Origin: Rhodococcus tukisamuensis NBRC 100609
Lineage (GTDB): Bacteria; Actinomycetota; Actinomycetes; Mycobacteriales; Mycobacteriaceae
DNA: 64,000 bases
Direction of reading: 5' to 3'
NCBI RefSeq assembly: GCF_001894985.1
Contig: NZ_BCXG01000024.1
Span: 1-64,000, forward strand
Shown here: piece by piece, positions 8,463 to 17,030 of the stretch
How the letters are laid out: each line of letters starts with the position of its first letter
Position numbering within the stretch: position 1 is the stretch's first letter
Position numbers and translations under genes: made by a program
The notes under the pieces: generated by a model
The model's database searches: none
What the model was told of the DNA's origin: nothing
The model's input: only the letters and a program-made list of their open reading frames with translations

Positions 8463-10180
8463 CGAAGCAGTCGCGCCCGTGCCACCGCCGGCCAGCAGCG
8501 GATGCCGGCCGCGTGCGGCGTCTGCACGAGGTGAGCACCGCGGTGTACCGCACCGAGCCGTGGCAGTTTAGGCGCGTCATGGCCATGATCGAACACTGCG
8601 CGGCACGCGATTTCGTGCGCGAGGTATTCGAGCACCACCGCGGTGCACACCGGGTGTTCTCGGCCGACGCATTCCTGGCCGCCTACGTCGTCACTCCGAT
8701 GCTCGGTATCCCGATGCATCAGACGAACGTGACCGCGGTGGTCCGCGGGTGGACCAACGGGCAGCGCCGGGCCCTGGGGCTGCCTCCGCACGCCGACATC
8801 AAATACAAGTCGGTCAATGACGCGTTGCGCCGTCTGATGTGGGCGTGCCTGTCGCCTCGGTATCCGGAATGGGACGAGCGGTCCTTCGCCCAGGCACTGC
8901 TCGATGCGTCCCTGTGGTGCCATCCGCCGACCGGTGCCGTCGCTCTGGACTCGACCGACGTCTCGACCTGGGCGCGGGTCCGGTATCGCAAGCCGCTCGT
9001 CGACGCCGACCCCGACGGGTTGCCGCCGCCTGATCATCCGCTTGCCCCACTGGACCCGAAGCACCCCCACGCCCGCAGACGCGGGCACCACCTTCCCGAC
9101 GCACCTGTCGGGGCGGACATCCGCTACATCTACACGGTCGATGTTACCGCTCGGATGGGCTGGCGCAGCGCAGAGTTCGAGGAGACCTGCTACTTCTGCG
9201 GCTTCGATCTGCACGTCATTACCGACGTCCCGCCAGCTCCCGGAAGAGGCCCCGTAGTGCACGTCGCACGGGCGATGAACCTGTCGCCGGCGGGGTCGAA
9301 CAAGGGAGTCGGTGGCCTGCCGGCCGTGCGTGCACTGGGGGCCACAATTCCCAAGCCGCGCCAGCTCATCGCCGACCGTGCATACAACTACGTCACCAAC
9401 GCCCGCTTTGCGCTGCCAGTCTGGCGACTCGGCTACACCACCATCTACGACCTGCACCCGAACCAGCACGGCACGCATCCTGGCCCCAAAGACACTCACA
9501 CCCAGTGGATCGACGGCACCCTCTATCCGGAGAGCCTGCCGGAGGGGCTCGAGGACCTCGACCCGATCGACATCGAGATGAGCGCCGCCGTGCGGGCCCG
9601 GACCGAGTTGCGACACCAGGCACGCCAGGCCTACGCCTTCGTCCCGCACGGGGCCCGTCGAGCCGACGGGTCACGTCGCTACCGCGGGCCCGCCGTCGAG
9701 CCGGCCCGGGTCCGCTGCCCGAACAACCCCGTCTCGATGCGTGCGTCGCAGAGCCTGCCGACGACCGCCTGCACGCCGGGAAAGGCCTGCGGTTGTGGCC
9801 GAACCCTCACCTTGTACGACACGGACTTTCCCGACCTGCGGATGCCGTTCCAACACGGCACGCTCGCGTGGGAGGCGTCGTATCACCGCAGGGTCGGCAT
9901 CGAGAGCATCTTCGCCGACCTGAAGCAGAACCGGCTGGCGGTGCACCGCGGCTTCTTCCGTGGCTTCGGGATCCGCCGCTACACATTGCTAGTCGGATTC
10001 ACCCTCGCCGCGCTCAATCTTCTCAACCTGCACGACTGGTACTCCAAGCGTGAGTGCCTCGATCCGTGGGGCCGGTTCCTCGGTGAACCGGAACCAGAGC
10101 ACACACCACACTGGCGGCGGCGTTACCTCGTCTCCGTGCGACACGAGGAGTCGTCGGCGGCTGCCCGCTCCGGCAGATAG
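8456..10180 (+). CDS. Cassette 1 protein C: DDE transposase (IS4/IS5-like fold)
   Basis: A 574-residue transposase whose start overlaps the B stop. The DDE signature is intact: first Asp in VALDSTDVSTW, second in LIADRAYN, and the Y-x2-R-x3-E-x6-K signature in YHRRVGIESIFADLKQ. A Cys-rich patch (CTPGKACGCG) lies before the last motif. It is close to the cassette 3 protein and more distant from that of cassette 2. A DDE enzyme in one operon with two tyrosine-recombinase-like genes is unusual. GTG start at 8456, aligned with the ATG of cassette 3. Confidence 0.88.
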   Translation: MVTKQSRPCHRRPAADAGRVRRLHEVSTAVYRTEPWQFRRVMAMIEHCAARDFVREVFEHHRGAHRVFSADAFLAAYVVTPMLGIPMHQTNVTAVVRGWTNGQRRALGLPPHADIKYKSVNDALRRLMWACLSPRYPEWDERSFAQALLDASLWCHPPTGAVALDSTDVSTWARVRYRKPLVDADPDGLPPPDHPLAPLDPKHPHARRRGHHLPDAPVGADIRYIYTVDVTARMGWRSAEFEETCYFCGFDLHVITDVPPAPGRGPVVHVARAMNLSPAGSNKGVGGLPAVRALGATIPKPRQLIADRAYNYVTNARFALPVWRLGYTTIYDLHPNQHGTHPGPKDTHTQWIDGTLYPESLPEGLEDLDPIDIEMSAAVRARTELRHQARQAYAFVPHGARRADGSRRYRGPAVEPARVRCPNNPVSMRASQSLPTTACTPGKACGCGRTLTLYDTDFPDLRMPFQHGTLAWEASYHRRVGIESIFADLKQNRLAVHRGFFRGFGIRRYTLLVGFTLAALNLLNLHDWYSKRECLDPWGRFLGEPEPEHTPHWRRRYLVSVRHEESSAAARSGR

Positions 10181-10441
10181 CTACCCCGCCCCGGCAGCGA
10201 AATCCACTGGATTCCGTGGCTCGACCTCGACCGCATCGCGGAAGCGGCCGTCCGTAGCTGCTTCGGGATCGATATTCGGCCCAGCCTGGATGCGAATCGC
10301 GCCGTAATCGGGTCGGAGGTCCGCTGAATCGGGCCAGCTGGGTCCAGTTGAGGGGAATCTGTCTCGGAAACCAGGCAGCGGGTCCAATTGGTGAACGCAA
10401 CGGGCGTTGATGGGTGAACACCCCGTGGAGGGGTGTTCACC
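10181..10441. repeat. Right end of cassette 1 with palindromic recombination site
   Basis: About 240 bp after gene C are nearly identical to 59453-59694 and 12878-13119. They end in a half-site GGTGAAC, an 18-nt spacer, and the palindrome GGTGAACACCCC / GTGGA / GGGGTGTTCACC at 10413-10441. Inverted arms of 11-12 bp around a short central spacer are the layout of a tyrosine-recombinase core site. At tRNA-Gly the same left arm and spacer run straight into the tRNA. Confidence 0.85.
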
Positions 10442-10558
10442 TATCGCGGAGCGTGGTGGGCTGCATGCGGATTGGATAGGTCTACCGGGCGGTAATCACA
10501 CTTAAGGATGGCTCCAGATCACACAGATCTGGAAGAGTTCTAGGTCTTGTCAGTCCGG
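10430..10558. repeat. Conserved left-end block following the palindrome (copy 1)
   Basis: From the right palindrome arm onward, about 120 bp are shared with 11817-11945, 13136-13255 and 44759-44880 (GCATGCGGATTGG, GTAATCACACTTAAGGA). A perfect inverted repeat CCAGATC-ACACA-GATCTGG lies at about 10510-10528. I interpret it as the left terminus of the next element in the array. It contains no gene. Confidence 0.7.
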
Positions 10559-10611
10559 GGACGTGCAGCCTGCCGGCCTCGGCTCGGCCCGCTGAGCTTA
10601 TCGAGCCCGAG

Positions 10612-11112
10612 TCAACGTCGCGGGGTGTCGCTCCGGAGCGCGAGCGGTGCGTATGTGGAAGCCCCAACAATCGCGGCTGCAAAGAGGATCGACAGCGGGG
10701 CGACCGCATCAGCCACCGTCGAACTACCACCCATCAGGAAGGGAAGGGTAGCGACCGAGGTGACCGCGACGGCTGTGGTCAGGGCGAAGAGCAGGATCCT
10801 CTCAACGGTGCTGTCGCGCAGAAGTCCTCTCCGGATCACCGCGAGCGCGGCATTCCCGGCAGCGATGGCGATCCCGCCGAGAAACAACCCGGCCGGCAGC
10901 GCTAGAAGGAGGCCGATCGGAATCGCCGTTGCGCGACCGTTGGAGAAACCGGACGTCACAACTGCCCCGAAAAGCATGGCGCACACCACCGGCCAGATGA
11001 CTGCGTAAGTTGTCCAGCTGTGCCTCGGCAACGGGTAGCTCCTCTGCTTGCACACTCGTATCAGTGAAACTGAATCCGTGCCGGATCCGTGCCGAGAGAT
11101 GAACCCCACCAC
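10612..11112 (-). CDS. Small integral membrane protein
   Basis: A 166-residue protein with about four hydrophobic segments (VIWPVVCAMLFGAVV; IGLLLALPAGLFLGGIAIA; ILLFALTTAVAVTSVATL; LSILFAAAIVGASTYA). No family recognised. Cargo of the short module 10430-11801. The GTG start is uncertain and has no clear ribosome site; the first 25 residues may not be translated. Confidence 0.55.
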   Translation of the reverse strand: MVGFISRHGSGTDSVSLIRVCKQRSYPLPRHSWTTYAVIWPVVCAMLFGAVVTSGFSNGRATAIPIGLLLALPAGLFLGGIAIAAGNAALAVIRRGLLRDSTVERILLFALTTAVAVTSVATLPFLMGGSSTVADAVAPLSILFAAAIVGASTYAPLALRSDTPRR

Positions 11113-11187
11113 GGTCGTACCTCGACTGCACGGTCGTGGGATCGGCTGCTTGGCTGGATCTGGAACCTGGACTAGTAGGGAGTAGCG

Positions 11188-11679
11188 GTGGGATCAAGAG
11201 CACGAGTGATCGAGGCCGACCTCGAGGTGCAGCCTGGGTCTATGCTTCCGTTCCAGCAGGAAGATTCGCCGCTTCCGGGCCATTTTCCTGGCCGGGTTGG
11301 TGACATGCTTACGTGGGATGAGAGCCAGTTTTTACTGGTGGTTACCACCGGGACGCCATTGGGTGCGGTCGGCTTTCGAGCTGAAGAACACTCCGCACAG
11401 CCGCCGATGCAAGCGGCCGGGTGGGAGCAGTGTCAAGAGGTCTCGACACGGTTCGAGTCCGGAGAAGTCATATTTCGTGACCTCGACGCAAACGAGATGC
11501 TCCTCGCCGACAGTTTAATTTCGCGTCCCGGGTGGTACCGGATTCGGCTGTATGCAACAGGGCGGGATTCGGGTGTCGAATTGCAGGAGGTAGGGGACGA
11601 TCTGGTCGAGCGATACCTGATGCAACTGTGGCCGGAGGGCCAGGAGAGATCAGCGATGCCACTGCACCAACTCGACTGA
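11188..11679 (+). CDS. Conserved-type hypothetical protein (possible immunity-like)
   Basis: A 163-residue soluble acidic protein. The end (GWYRIRLYATGRDSG ... ERYLMQLWPEG) matches a pattern I associate with small actinobacterial hypothetical proteins near toxin/immunity loci, but I cannot name the family. The GTG start has GGGAG 6 nt upstream. Sole forward gene of the module 10430-11801, divergent from the membrane protein. Confidence 0.6.
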   Translation: MGSRARVIEADLEVQPGSMLPFQQEDSPLPGHFPGRVGDMLTWDESQFLLVVTTGTPLGAVGFRAEEHSAQPPMQAAGWEQCQEVSTRFESGEVIFRDLDANEMLLADSLISRPGWYRIRLYATGRDSGVELQEVGDDLVERYLMQLWPEGQERSAMPLHQLD

Positions 11680-11791
11680 CAGGTGTGGGGTCGAGAATCC
11701 GTCGAATCCGACCGTTCGGGCGGAGCTGCGTTGGAAACAGAGGTCCGATTTCGGCCGTGGTCCCAATCGGTGAACTCAACCGGCCTCAGTG

Positions 11792-11826
11792 GGTGAACAC
11801 CTCGAGTACATGGAGGGGTGTTCACC
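11792..11826. repeat. Palindromic recombination site, wide-spacer form
   Basis: GGTGAACACC and GGTGTTCACC separated by 15 nt. The extra half-site GGTGAAC lies 18 nt before the left arm, as at the other sites. The spacer still contains TGGAG, the part shared with the tRNA-Gly 3' end. It marks the boundary between the modules 10430-11801 and 11817-13119. Confidence 0.75.
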
Positions 11827-12298
11827 AAAGGCGGTTCGTTCTGGGCTGCATGCGGATTGGATTGACCTACCGGTCGGTAGTCACACTTAAGGAGGGCTCC
11901 GGATCACGCAAGTCTGGAAGAGTTCCAAGTCTTGTCGGTCCGGTGCGCTCGAGTCTGGGATAAGCCAGCTCTCCCGGATAGGGATGCAGGACGGGGTTCC
12001 GGGACGCCTGCGCCGCCCTCTGGTCGAGGTTGGGTTTGCTACCAGATGTCAGATGGCCGTCCGCCGTGGCGTTCGTCAAACAGGACACCTTCCATCACTG
12101 GTTTGCGTGCACAACTGAAAGCGACATGCCCGCAGCGCCCCGCTGTCGCCACCGAGCGCCCAGCCTGCACTCGCATACCGTCCAGCAGCTTTCGTTACCT
12201 AAACGTGACCTTTGTTGCCTATGTCCAGTCCTCGCCGACCGTAGGTTTCGGCATCACCAACCCGCTCCAGACTCTAACTAGATAGGAGGTGAATCGAA

Positions 12299-12409
12299 AT
12301 GAATGCTATTGGCGAGGCCATCACCAACTTCCTCATCGCGGCGGCATCAAGCATAGAAGGAATCTCTTCTATCTCAGCTGGAGCTGAGCCAACCCTCCCA
12401 CCCGTCTGA
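12299..12409 (+). CDS. Tiny hydrophobic peptide (36 aa)
   Basis: Starts MNAIGEAITNFLIAAASSI and ends in PTLPPV. It has a near-perfect ribosome site (AGGAGGTGA, 7 nt before ATG) and is followed within 50 bp by a strong hairpin, so it looks like a complete transcription unit. No signal peptide. Size and composition recall the signal-less, O-mycoloylated PorA/PorH-type cell-wall peptides of corynebacteria; that link is inference. Related in style to the peptides at 19292-19803 and 20358. Confidence 0.6.
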   Translation: MNAIGEAITNFLIAAASSIEGISSISAGAEPTLPPV

Positions 12410-12458
12410 GAACGAGTACCAGCGAGCGCTTGAATATCAGAAGATTCTCGGATCGCTC

Positions 12459-12520
12459 GGCTTGTACGAACATAAGCTCCCTTTCCTGGTAAGGAAAGGG
12501 AGCTTATGTTCGTACAAGCC
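12459..12520. terminator. Perfect 29-bp hairpin
   Basis: Two 29-nt arms pair without mismatch around the loop GGTA (arm begins GGCTTGTACGAACATAAG). It lies 50 bp after the tiny peptide gene, with no T-tract, which is common for actinobacterial terminators. Because it is exactly symmetrical it could stop transcription from both sides. The stem is longer than most terminators, so a recombination or RNA role is also possible. Confidence 0.7.
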
Positions 12521-12700
12521 TCATGAACCTGGGAGTAGATCGCTCACTATCGCCAGCACAGGAGGGCCTCACGTTTCTAACGGAGTGGCCTTCTGTGCAT
12601 AGTTCGCTTTTCGACCGGATGCGTCCTGAACACAGGCGGCCGACATCGTTCGCCGCCACCTGAGGATGCGAGAACACCGCCATCCGTCAGCGCGAGTCAC

Positions 12701-12877
12701 ACCCTCGCCGCGCTCAATCTTCTCAACCTGCATGACTGGTACTGCAAGCGTGAGCGTCTCGATCCGTGGGGCCGGTTCCTCGGTGAACCGGAACCAGCGC
12801 ACACGCCACGCCGGCGGCGTCACCTCGTCTCCATGCACCCTGACGAGTCGTCGGCGGCAGCCGAATTCGGCAGATAG
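12701..12877 (+). pseudogene. C-terminal fragment of cassette protein C
   Basis: Fifty-eight codons and a stop, matching the end of the cassette 3 transposase with two nucleotide differences that I could count (TLAALNLLNLHDWYCK ... SSAAAEFGR). The break is abrupt: the dispersed repeat ending GAGTCACA touches the first homologous base. The following 240 bp up to the palindrome are also conserved. Confidence 0.85.
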
Positions 12878-13108
12878 CTACCCCGCCCCGGTAGCGAAAT
12901 CCATGGATTCCGCGGCTCGACCTCGACCACATCACGGAAGCGGCCGTCCGTAGCTGCTTCGGGGGCGACATTCGGCCCAGTCTGGATGCGAATCGCGCCG
13001 CAATCGGGTCGGAGGTCCGATGAATCGGGCCCGCAAGGTCCAGTTGAGGGGAATCGGTCTCGGAAACCCGGCAGCGGGTCCAATTGGTGAACGCAACGGG
13101 CGTTGATG

Positions 13109-13255
13109 GGTGAACACCCTCCACATACACGCCAGGGGTGTTCACCAATGGCGGTTCGGTCTGGGCTGCAGCCGGACTGGATAGGTTGACTAGTCGGTAA
13201 TCACACCTAAGGACGGGTCCTGATCACACAAATCTGGATGAGTTCCAATTTCTTG
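13109..13255. repeat. Palindromic site plus conserved left-end block (copy 3)
   Basis: GGTGAACACCC, a 16-nt spacer, and GGGTGTTCACC (13109-13146), then the conserved left-end block (GTAATCACACCTAAGGA; TGATCACACAAATCTGG). The spacer differs from the GTGGA type. It separates the deletion derivative from the following short module. Confidence 0.7.
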
Positions 13256-13293
13256 TGGCGGTGGGTGTGCGTTCAGGTGTCCATCGGATGGAA

Positions 13294-13731
13294 CTAAGCG
13301 GAATCACGGCGTCGGAGGAACATGGCCAGTGCGGCTCCGACATTCTCGCGCACGAAGCCCTCTTGCTCCGCTGCGATCATGGAGCGCATCGTCTCGAGTT
13401 CACGCTCGGCGCCAGGCAGGTCGAACACCGCGCAACCAGCAGCGTTGCGGACATCCCAATCGTCGTCTGTCCGGGCCAGGTGGATCAGCGCTCCGCGGCA
13501 TCTCTCGGCTAGGGAATCGTCATCGATCCGAAGGATCGCGAAGACCCTCACAGCTTCGATCCTCACCAAGTCGTCTTCTGTCGTATCGGCTGCAACCGCG
13601 AGCAGAAACGAGGCCAGCAGCGGTCCGTCGCCATCCTCGGGAATCAGCGATCGTAGTGCGGAGAAACGCCCATCCGCGCTCCACTGCGCGAAGTTTGCGA
13701 TCACCTCGCATGCAGCTGATTCGGAACTCAT
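13294..13731 (-). CDS. Small HEAT-like helical protein
   Basis: A 145-residue acidic protein of alternating amphipathic helices (LVRIEAVRVFAILRIDDD; WDVRNAAGCAVFDLPGAE) resembling two HEAT-type repeats. It resembles stand-alone immunity-like proteins, but no family is certain. ATG start at 13731. It is the only gene between the site at 13146 and the half-site at 13881, so it is cargo of a very short module. Confidence 0.6.
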   Translation of the reverse strand: MSSESAACEVIANFAQWSADGRFSALRSLIPEDGDGPLLASFLLAVAADTTEDDLVRIEAVRVFAILRIDDDSLAERCRGALIHLARTDDDWDVRNAAGCAVFDLPGAERELETMRSMIAAEQEGFVRENVGAALAMFLRRRDSA

Positions 13732-13880
13732 GAGGCATCACGCTACGGAGTCCGAGAGTTCGACGCCACCTCTGAGACAAGCATCGCCGATGCGTGCGGA
13801 CTTCCTGTGGTCGTTCAGTAGTTGGCGTCGGTTGCCCGTAGCGTGACGAGCTGGGAGGACATCGAAGGATGGATGGAGGA

Positions 13881-13892
13881 GGGGTGTTCACC
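13881..13892. repeat. Right half of a palindromic recombination site
   Basis: GGGGTGTTCACC preceded by GGATGGAGGA but without the left arm, and not followed by the conserved left-end block. It looks like a decayed module boundary. The flanking 13732-14150 region contains no other supported feature. Confidence 0.45.
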
Positions 13893-14153
13893 AATGTAGT
13901 CGGATGAGGTGGCGAACGCTGAGCTGCCGCGATGGTGTGAACTGCCACCCTTGTTGGCAAGTTGCCAACGCGTTTGGTCGGCGTGGCGGGAGGGGCAGGC
14001 CGGAGGCACGTTCCTTCAGCTTCGTCGCCCCAGAGCCGACGACTCGCCGCCGGTTGAACGATTTGTCGGGCCTCGGATCTGTCCGACGACGGTCCGAACG
14101 ACACCGGGATCGAGGCCGGTCAACGCTTTCGCGTGCCGTAGTCTTCTCGAGTG

Positions 14154-14627
14154 ATGAGACGGCTTCGCAGAGCACTGATTCCGGCGACCCTAGCGGCATC
14201 GGCGCTGGTCCTATCGGCTCCCACTGCCTCCGCCCACCACCAGGAGTGGACACCCCTGCCGACGGCACACACCCTCGGCCGAGGCAACTCGGTCCCGTGC
14301 AGCGGTCAGATCACCGGCACTGTGCAGACGCCACACGATCGGCCGGGAATCGCGCTGGTCACGCTGTCCTGGACACCGTTGTTCACCAGTCCCTGCGAGA
14401 TCACGGCCTACGTGAACTTCTGGAACTCTGCCACCCACCAGGGCGGCACGATGCTGGCGAACCTGACCAATGAATCCAGTGGCCTCGCCACACCCCGCGG
14501 GAACTGGACTCAGCAGATCAGCATCCCGATCGGCTCCGGCCCCGCCGGTCTGACCGTGACCACCGAGGCGTTCAGCACCGGCAGCTTCGACCCGAATCGG
14601 GTGATGACCCGGTTCGTGGTGGCCTGA
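14154..14627 (+). CDS. Secreted protein with two cysteines
   Basis: A 157-residue protein with a clear Sec signal peptide (RRLRRALIPATLAASALVL, cut near TASA-HH). The mature part is Ser/Thr-rich, probably beta-structured, with a Cys pair (SVPCSGQ; TSPCEIT) that may form a disulfide. No family recognised. GTG and ATG starts are adjacent (14151/14154). Similar in style to the secreted proteins at 29114 and 30259. Confidence 0.7.
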   Translation: MRRLRRALIPATLAASALVLSAPTASAHHQEWTPLPTAHTLGRGNSVPCSGQITGTVQTPHDRPGIALVTLSWTPLFTSPCEITAYVNFWNSATHQGGTMLANLTNESSGLATPRGNWTQQISIPIGSGPAGLTVTTEAFSTGSFDPNRVMTRFVVA

Positions 14628-14860
14628 GACGAGGTCAGCACCGCGGCAACTCCGGGTTGCGGCAGTAACGGCCGAGGAATGGGCGGATTGCCAGATCATG
14701 ACGTACGGAAGCCGGCCGACGGAGGCTCACCCTACGCTGGTCCGACCTGCATATATGCACATTTTCTGTGCCGCTACTAAGGGTACCGGTAGTAATCGCC
14801 GAGAATCCAACGAAGTTCCGACCTTCTGCCTGATGAAGGACGTGATCGAGGAAGTCGGTC

Positions 14861-15345
14861 CTACGTCTTGGGGGCGGTGCCGCTGACGATGCGGTGGATG
14901 GTGGAGTGGCCGACGCTGTACTCGTCGGCCAGATCGGCCAGGCTGGAGTCGTCGTCGGGGTCGTGTATCGGCGGTGGATGGTTTTGCGCGGCCAGGGACA
15001 ATTTCGGTTGTCGGCCCTTGAGTTGGCCCCTGGCGCGGGCCTTCGCCATCCCCTCCCGAGTGCGGAGGTGGTTCAGGTTGGCCTCGAATTCGGCGACCAT
15101 GGCCAGGGTTTGCAGGAACAGCTTGCCGAACGGGTCGTTCCAGTCGTAGATCGAATTGCCGAGCCCGAACAGCACGTCGCGTTCACGCAAGCCGGTCAGG
15201 ATCTCGCCGGCCTCGGCCATGTTGCGGGCAAACCGGTCGAACTTCGTAGTGGTCAGCACCACCTGCCGCCCGTCGACGGCCGCCGCGGCGGAGGTGACCG
15301 CGGCGAGGGCGTTGTCCAGTCCGGTCCGGTTCTTGCGCCTGAATC
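14861..15345 (-). pseudogene. Serine recombinase (resolvase/invertase), N-terminally truncated
   Basis: The frame runs from about RKNRTGLDNALAAV through TTTKFDRFARN and REGMAKARARGQLKGRQP to a C-terminal helix-turn-helix (LADEYSVGHSTIHRIVSG). The N-terminal strand with the catalytic Ser is missing, so it cannot act. The break lies 44 bp before the GBL synthase gene. It differs from the intact resolvase at 30944. Confidence 0.8.
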
Positions 15346-15388
15346 AAAAGCCGGACGGTTGGGATGTTTAGGCACTACCCTCCCTGAG

Positions 15389-16339
15389 ATGTTGCAGGCA
15401 TTGAGCTACCAAGCAACGGTGCCCCGGCAGTTCGTCCACCGCCAGTCCGTGTCCGAGGTATTCCTAACGGACAGCGTCCCGGCTGGGGGTATAGGTCGAT
15501 TCCGTCTCGGCGCTCAGTGGCCACGCCTACATCCGTTCTACCGCACATGCACCCGGCGTCACGACACCATGATCCTTGCCGAAACCGCCCGGCAGAGCGC
15601 GATCTACCTCGCCCACCGCTACTACAAGGTTCCGCTGGATCGAAAGTTCACGATGCAGTCCATGACAGTGGACGCACACCTCGACCGGCTGACGATCGGC
15701 TCCGCCGTGGGGGAGGTCGTCCTCGACGCACAGGTGACCGAATTCGACCGCCGCCGTGGGCAGCTGACCGGCTTCGCCGTCGACCTGGTCTACCACCTCG
15801 GCAATGCCCTGGCCGGAACCGCACGCGCCACTGCCTCCGTCCTCACCAGGGACGAGTACGAGATCGCCCGATGGCCCGGTGACCGGGACAGGTCCATGGG
15901 CCCGATTCCGCAACCGGACGCGGTGGCAAGGTCCGAAGTCTGCGCCCCGGATGACGGCGCAGTCACCCTCGGCCGGCACGCGGCCGGGTCCGGCGACGGC
16001 CGATGGCGCCTGCGAGTGGACCTGAGCCACCCCGTGCTGTTCGACCACCCCTGCGACCATGTCCCCGGGGCCCTGGTTCTCGAGGCAGCCCGGCAGGCGT
16101 CCCGACTACGGCTGGGATGGCCGTGCGCCGAAGTCGAGTCCATCACGATGCGATTCCGCCAATTCCTCGAACTGGACGAGCCGACCACCGTCACCGCAGT
16201 ACCCAGCCACGACCTCGGGTGCGTCGCCGTCTCCTTCGACCAATGGGGGGTTGAGAAGGCGTCGGGATCGGTCCGGCTGTCGATCACGCCGGCATCGACG
16301 GATCAGCCCTGTGTGGGGACCCAGCGGGCATGTCGATAG
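15389..16339 (+). CDS. AfsA-type gamma-butyrolactone biosynthesis protein
   Basis: A 316-residue protein with two hotdog-like AfsA domains: the N-terminal signature FVHRQSVSEVFLTD, an acyl-transfer region (MILAETARQSAIYLAH), and a second repeat with VDLSHPVLFDHPCDHVPG and LEAARQASRLRLGW. AfsA joins a beta-ketoacyl chain to dihydroxyacetone phosphate, the first step to GBL autoregulators. It lies next to a TetR-type receptor and a reductase, as in Streptomyces GBL loci. Its 3' end overlaps the convergent regulator by 37 bp. The ribosome site is weak. Confidence 0.9.
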   Translation: MLQALSYQATVPRQFVHRQSVSEVFLTDSVPAGGIGRFRLGAQWPRLHPFYRTCTRRHDTMILAETARQSAIYLAHRYYKVPLDRKFTMQSMTVDAHLDRLTIGSAVGEVVLDAQVTEFDRRRGQLTGFAVDLVYHLGNALAGTARATASVLTRDEYEIARWPGDRDRSMGPIPQPDAVARSEVCAPDDGAVTLGRHAAGSGDGRWRLRVDLSHPVLFDHPCDHVPGALVLEAARQASRLRLGWPCAEVESITMRFRQFLELDEPTTVTAVPSHDLGCVAVSFDQWGVEKASGSVRLSITPASTDQPCVGTQRACR

Positions 16340-16944
16340 CTGTCGATTCTGCGTCGTCGCCGGGGAGCCATGATCGAGGGAAGAAAGATCTCGAGCATCT
16401 GCTCGATCCGCGACTCGAGGTCCTGGCGCTGTGTCAGGACGTTCGACACCAGTTGCACCCCGGTGAACGCCGACACGAAGTAGCGCGCGAGATGCGCCGC
16501 GTCCATGGTGTCCGCAAGGTCCCCCTCCGCGGCTGCGTCGCGGAAGAGTTGATCGAGCCCGGAGATCCAGTCCACGTAGGGCTTCGGCGGTCCCTCCGCC
16601 GCGCTGAGCTCGAGCGTGAGCCGGATGCCGGCCCGCACGACAGGGTCTTCGATGACTTGCCGGCCCATCTCGTACGCGAGCATTACCAACTGCTCGAGTG
16701 CGGGGGCGCCCGTGGCGTGGATCTCGGCTGCCGCAGCCATCGAAATCGCATGCTGTTCCTCGATGACGACGGCTCCGAGCTCGTCCTTCGACTTGAAATG
16801 GAAGTACAAAGCACCCTTCGTCACCCCGGACCCGTCGACGATGTCGGACAGAGTCGTGCGCTCGTACCCCGTCACGTCGAAGGACTCCGCGGCCGCGCGA
16901 ATGATCTGCTGCCGGGTCACGAACGCTCGCTCCTGCTTGGCCAC
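16303..16944 (-). CDS. TetR-family gamma-butyrolactone receptor-like repressor
   Basis: A 213-residue TetR protein. The N-terminal HTH (RQQIIRAAAESFDVTGYE, TTLSDIVDGSGVTKGALYF) and ligand domain (YEMGRQVIEDPVVRAGIRL; LARYFVSAFTGVQLVS) match the ArpA/ScbR autoregulator receptors. The GTG at 16944 is chosen because AGGAG lies 9 nt upstream. It probably represses the divergent reductase gene and itself through the 86-bp gap, until a GBL releases it. Binding to the signal made by the neighbouring AfsA-type protein is inferred from context. Confidence 0.88.
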   Translation of the reverse strand: MAKQERAFVTRQQIIRAAAESFDVTGYERTTLSDIVDGSGVTKGALYFHFKSKDELGAVVIEEQHAISMAAAAEIHATGAPALEQLVMLAYEMGRQVIEDPVVRAGIRLTLELSAAEGPPKPYVDWISGLDQLFRDAAAEGDLADTMDAAHLARYFVSAFTGVQLVSNVLTQRQDLESRIEQMLEIFLPSIMAPRRRRRIDSYRHARWVPTQG

Positions 16945-17030
16945 CGCCCCAAACTCCTCTCCGCACAATCCAACCGACATCTTGCACCACCATGCACCCG
17001 ACTGAGCACCCCTCAAGCGGAGGACCTGTG

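Larger units (their letters stand above)
11817..13119. mobile_element. Non-autonomous deletion derivative of the cassette-bearing element
   Basis: The segment begins with the conserved left end (11817-12090, of which 11930-12090 recurs at 24025-24190) and finishes with the last 58 codons of gene C plus the full right end (12701-13119), nearly identical to cassette 3. Genes A, B and most of C are missing. In their place lie a tiny peptide gene and a long hairpin. Both termini are kept, so it could be mobilised in trans by a complete cassette. Confidence 0.7.
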
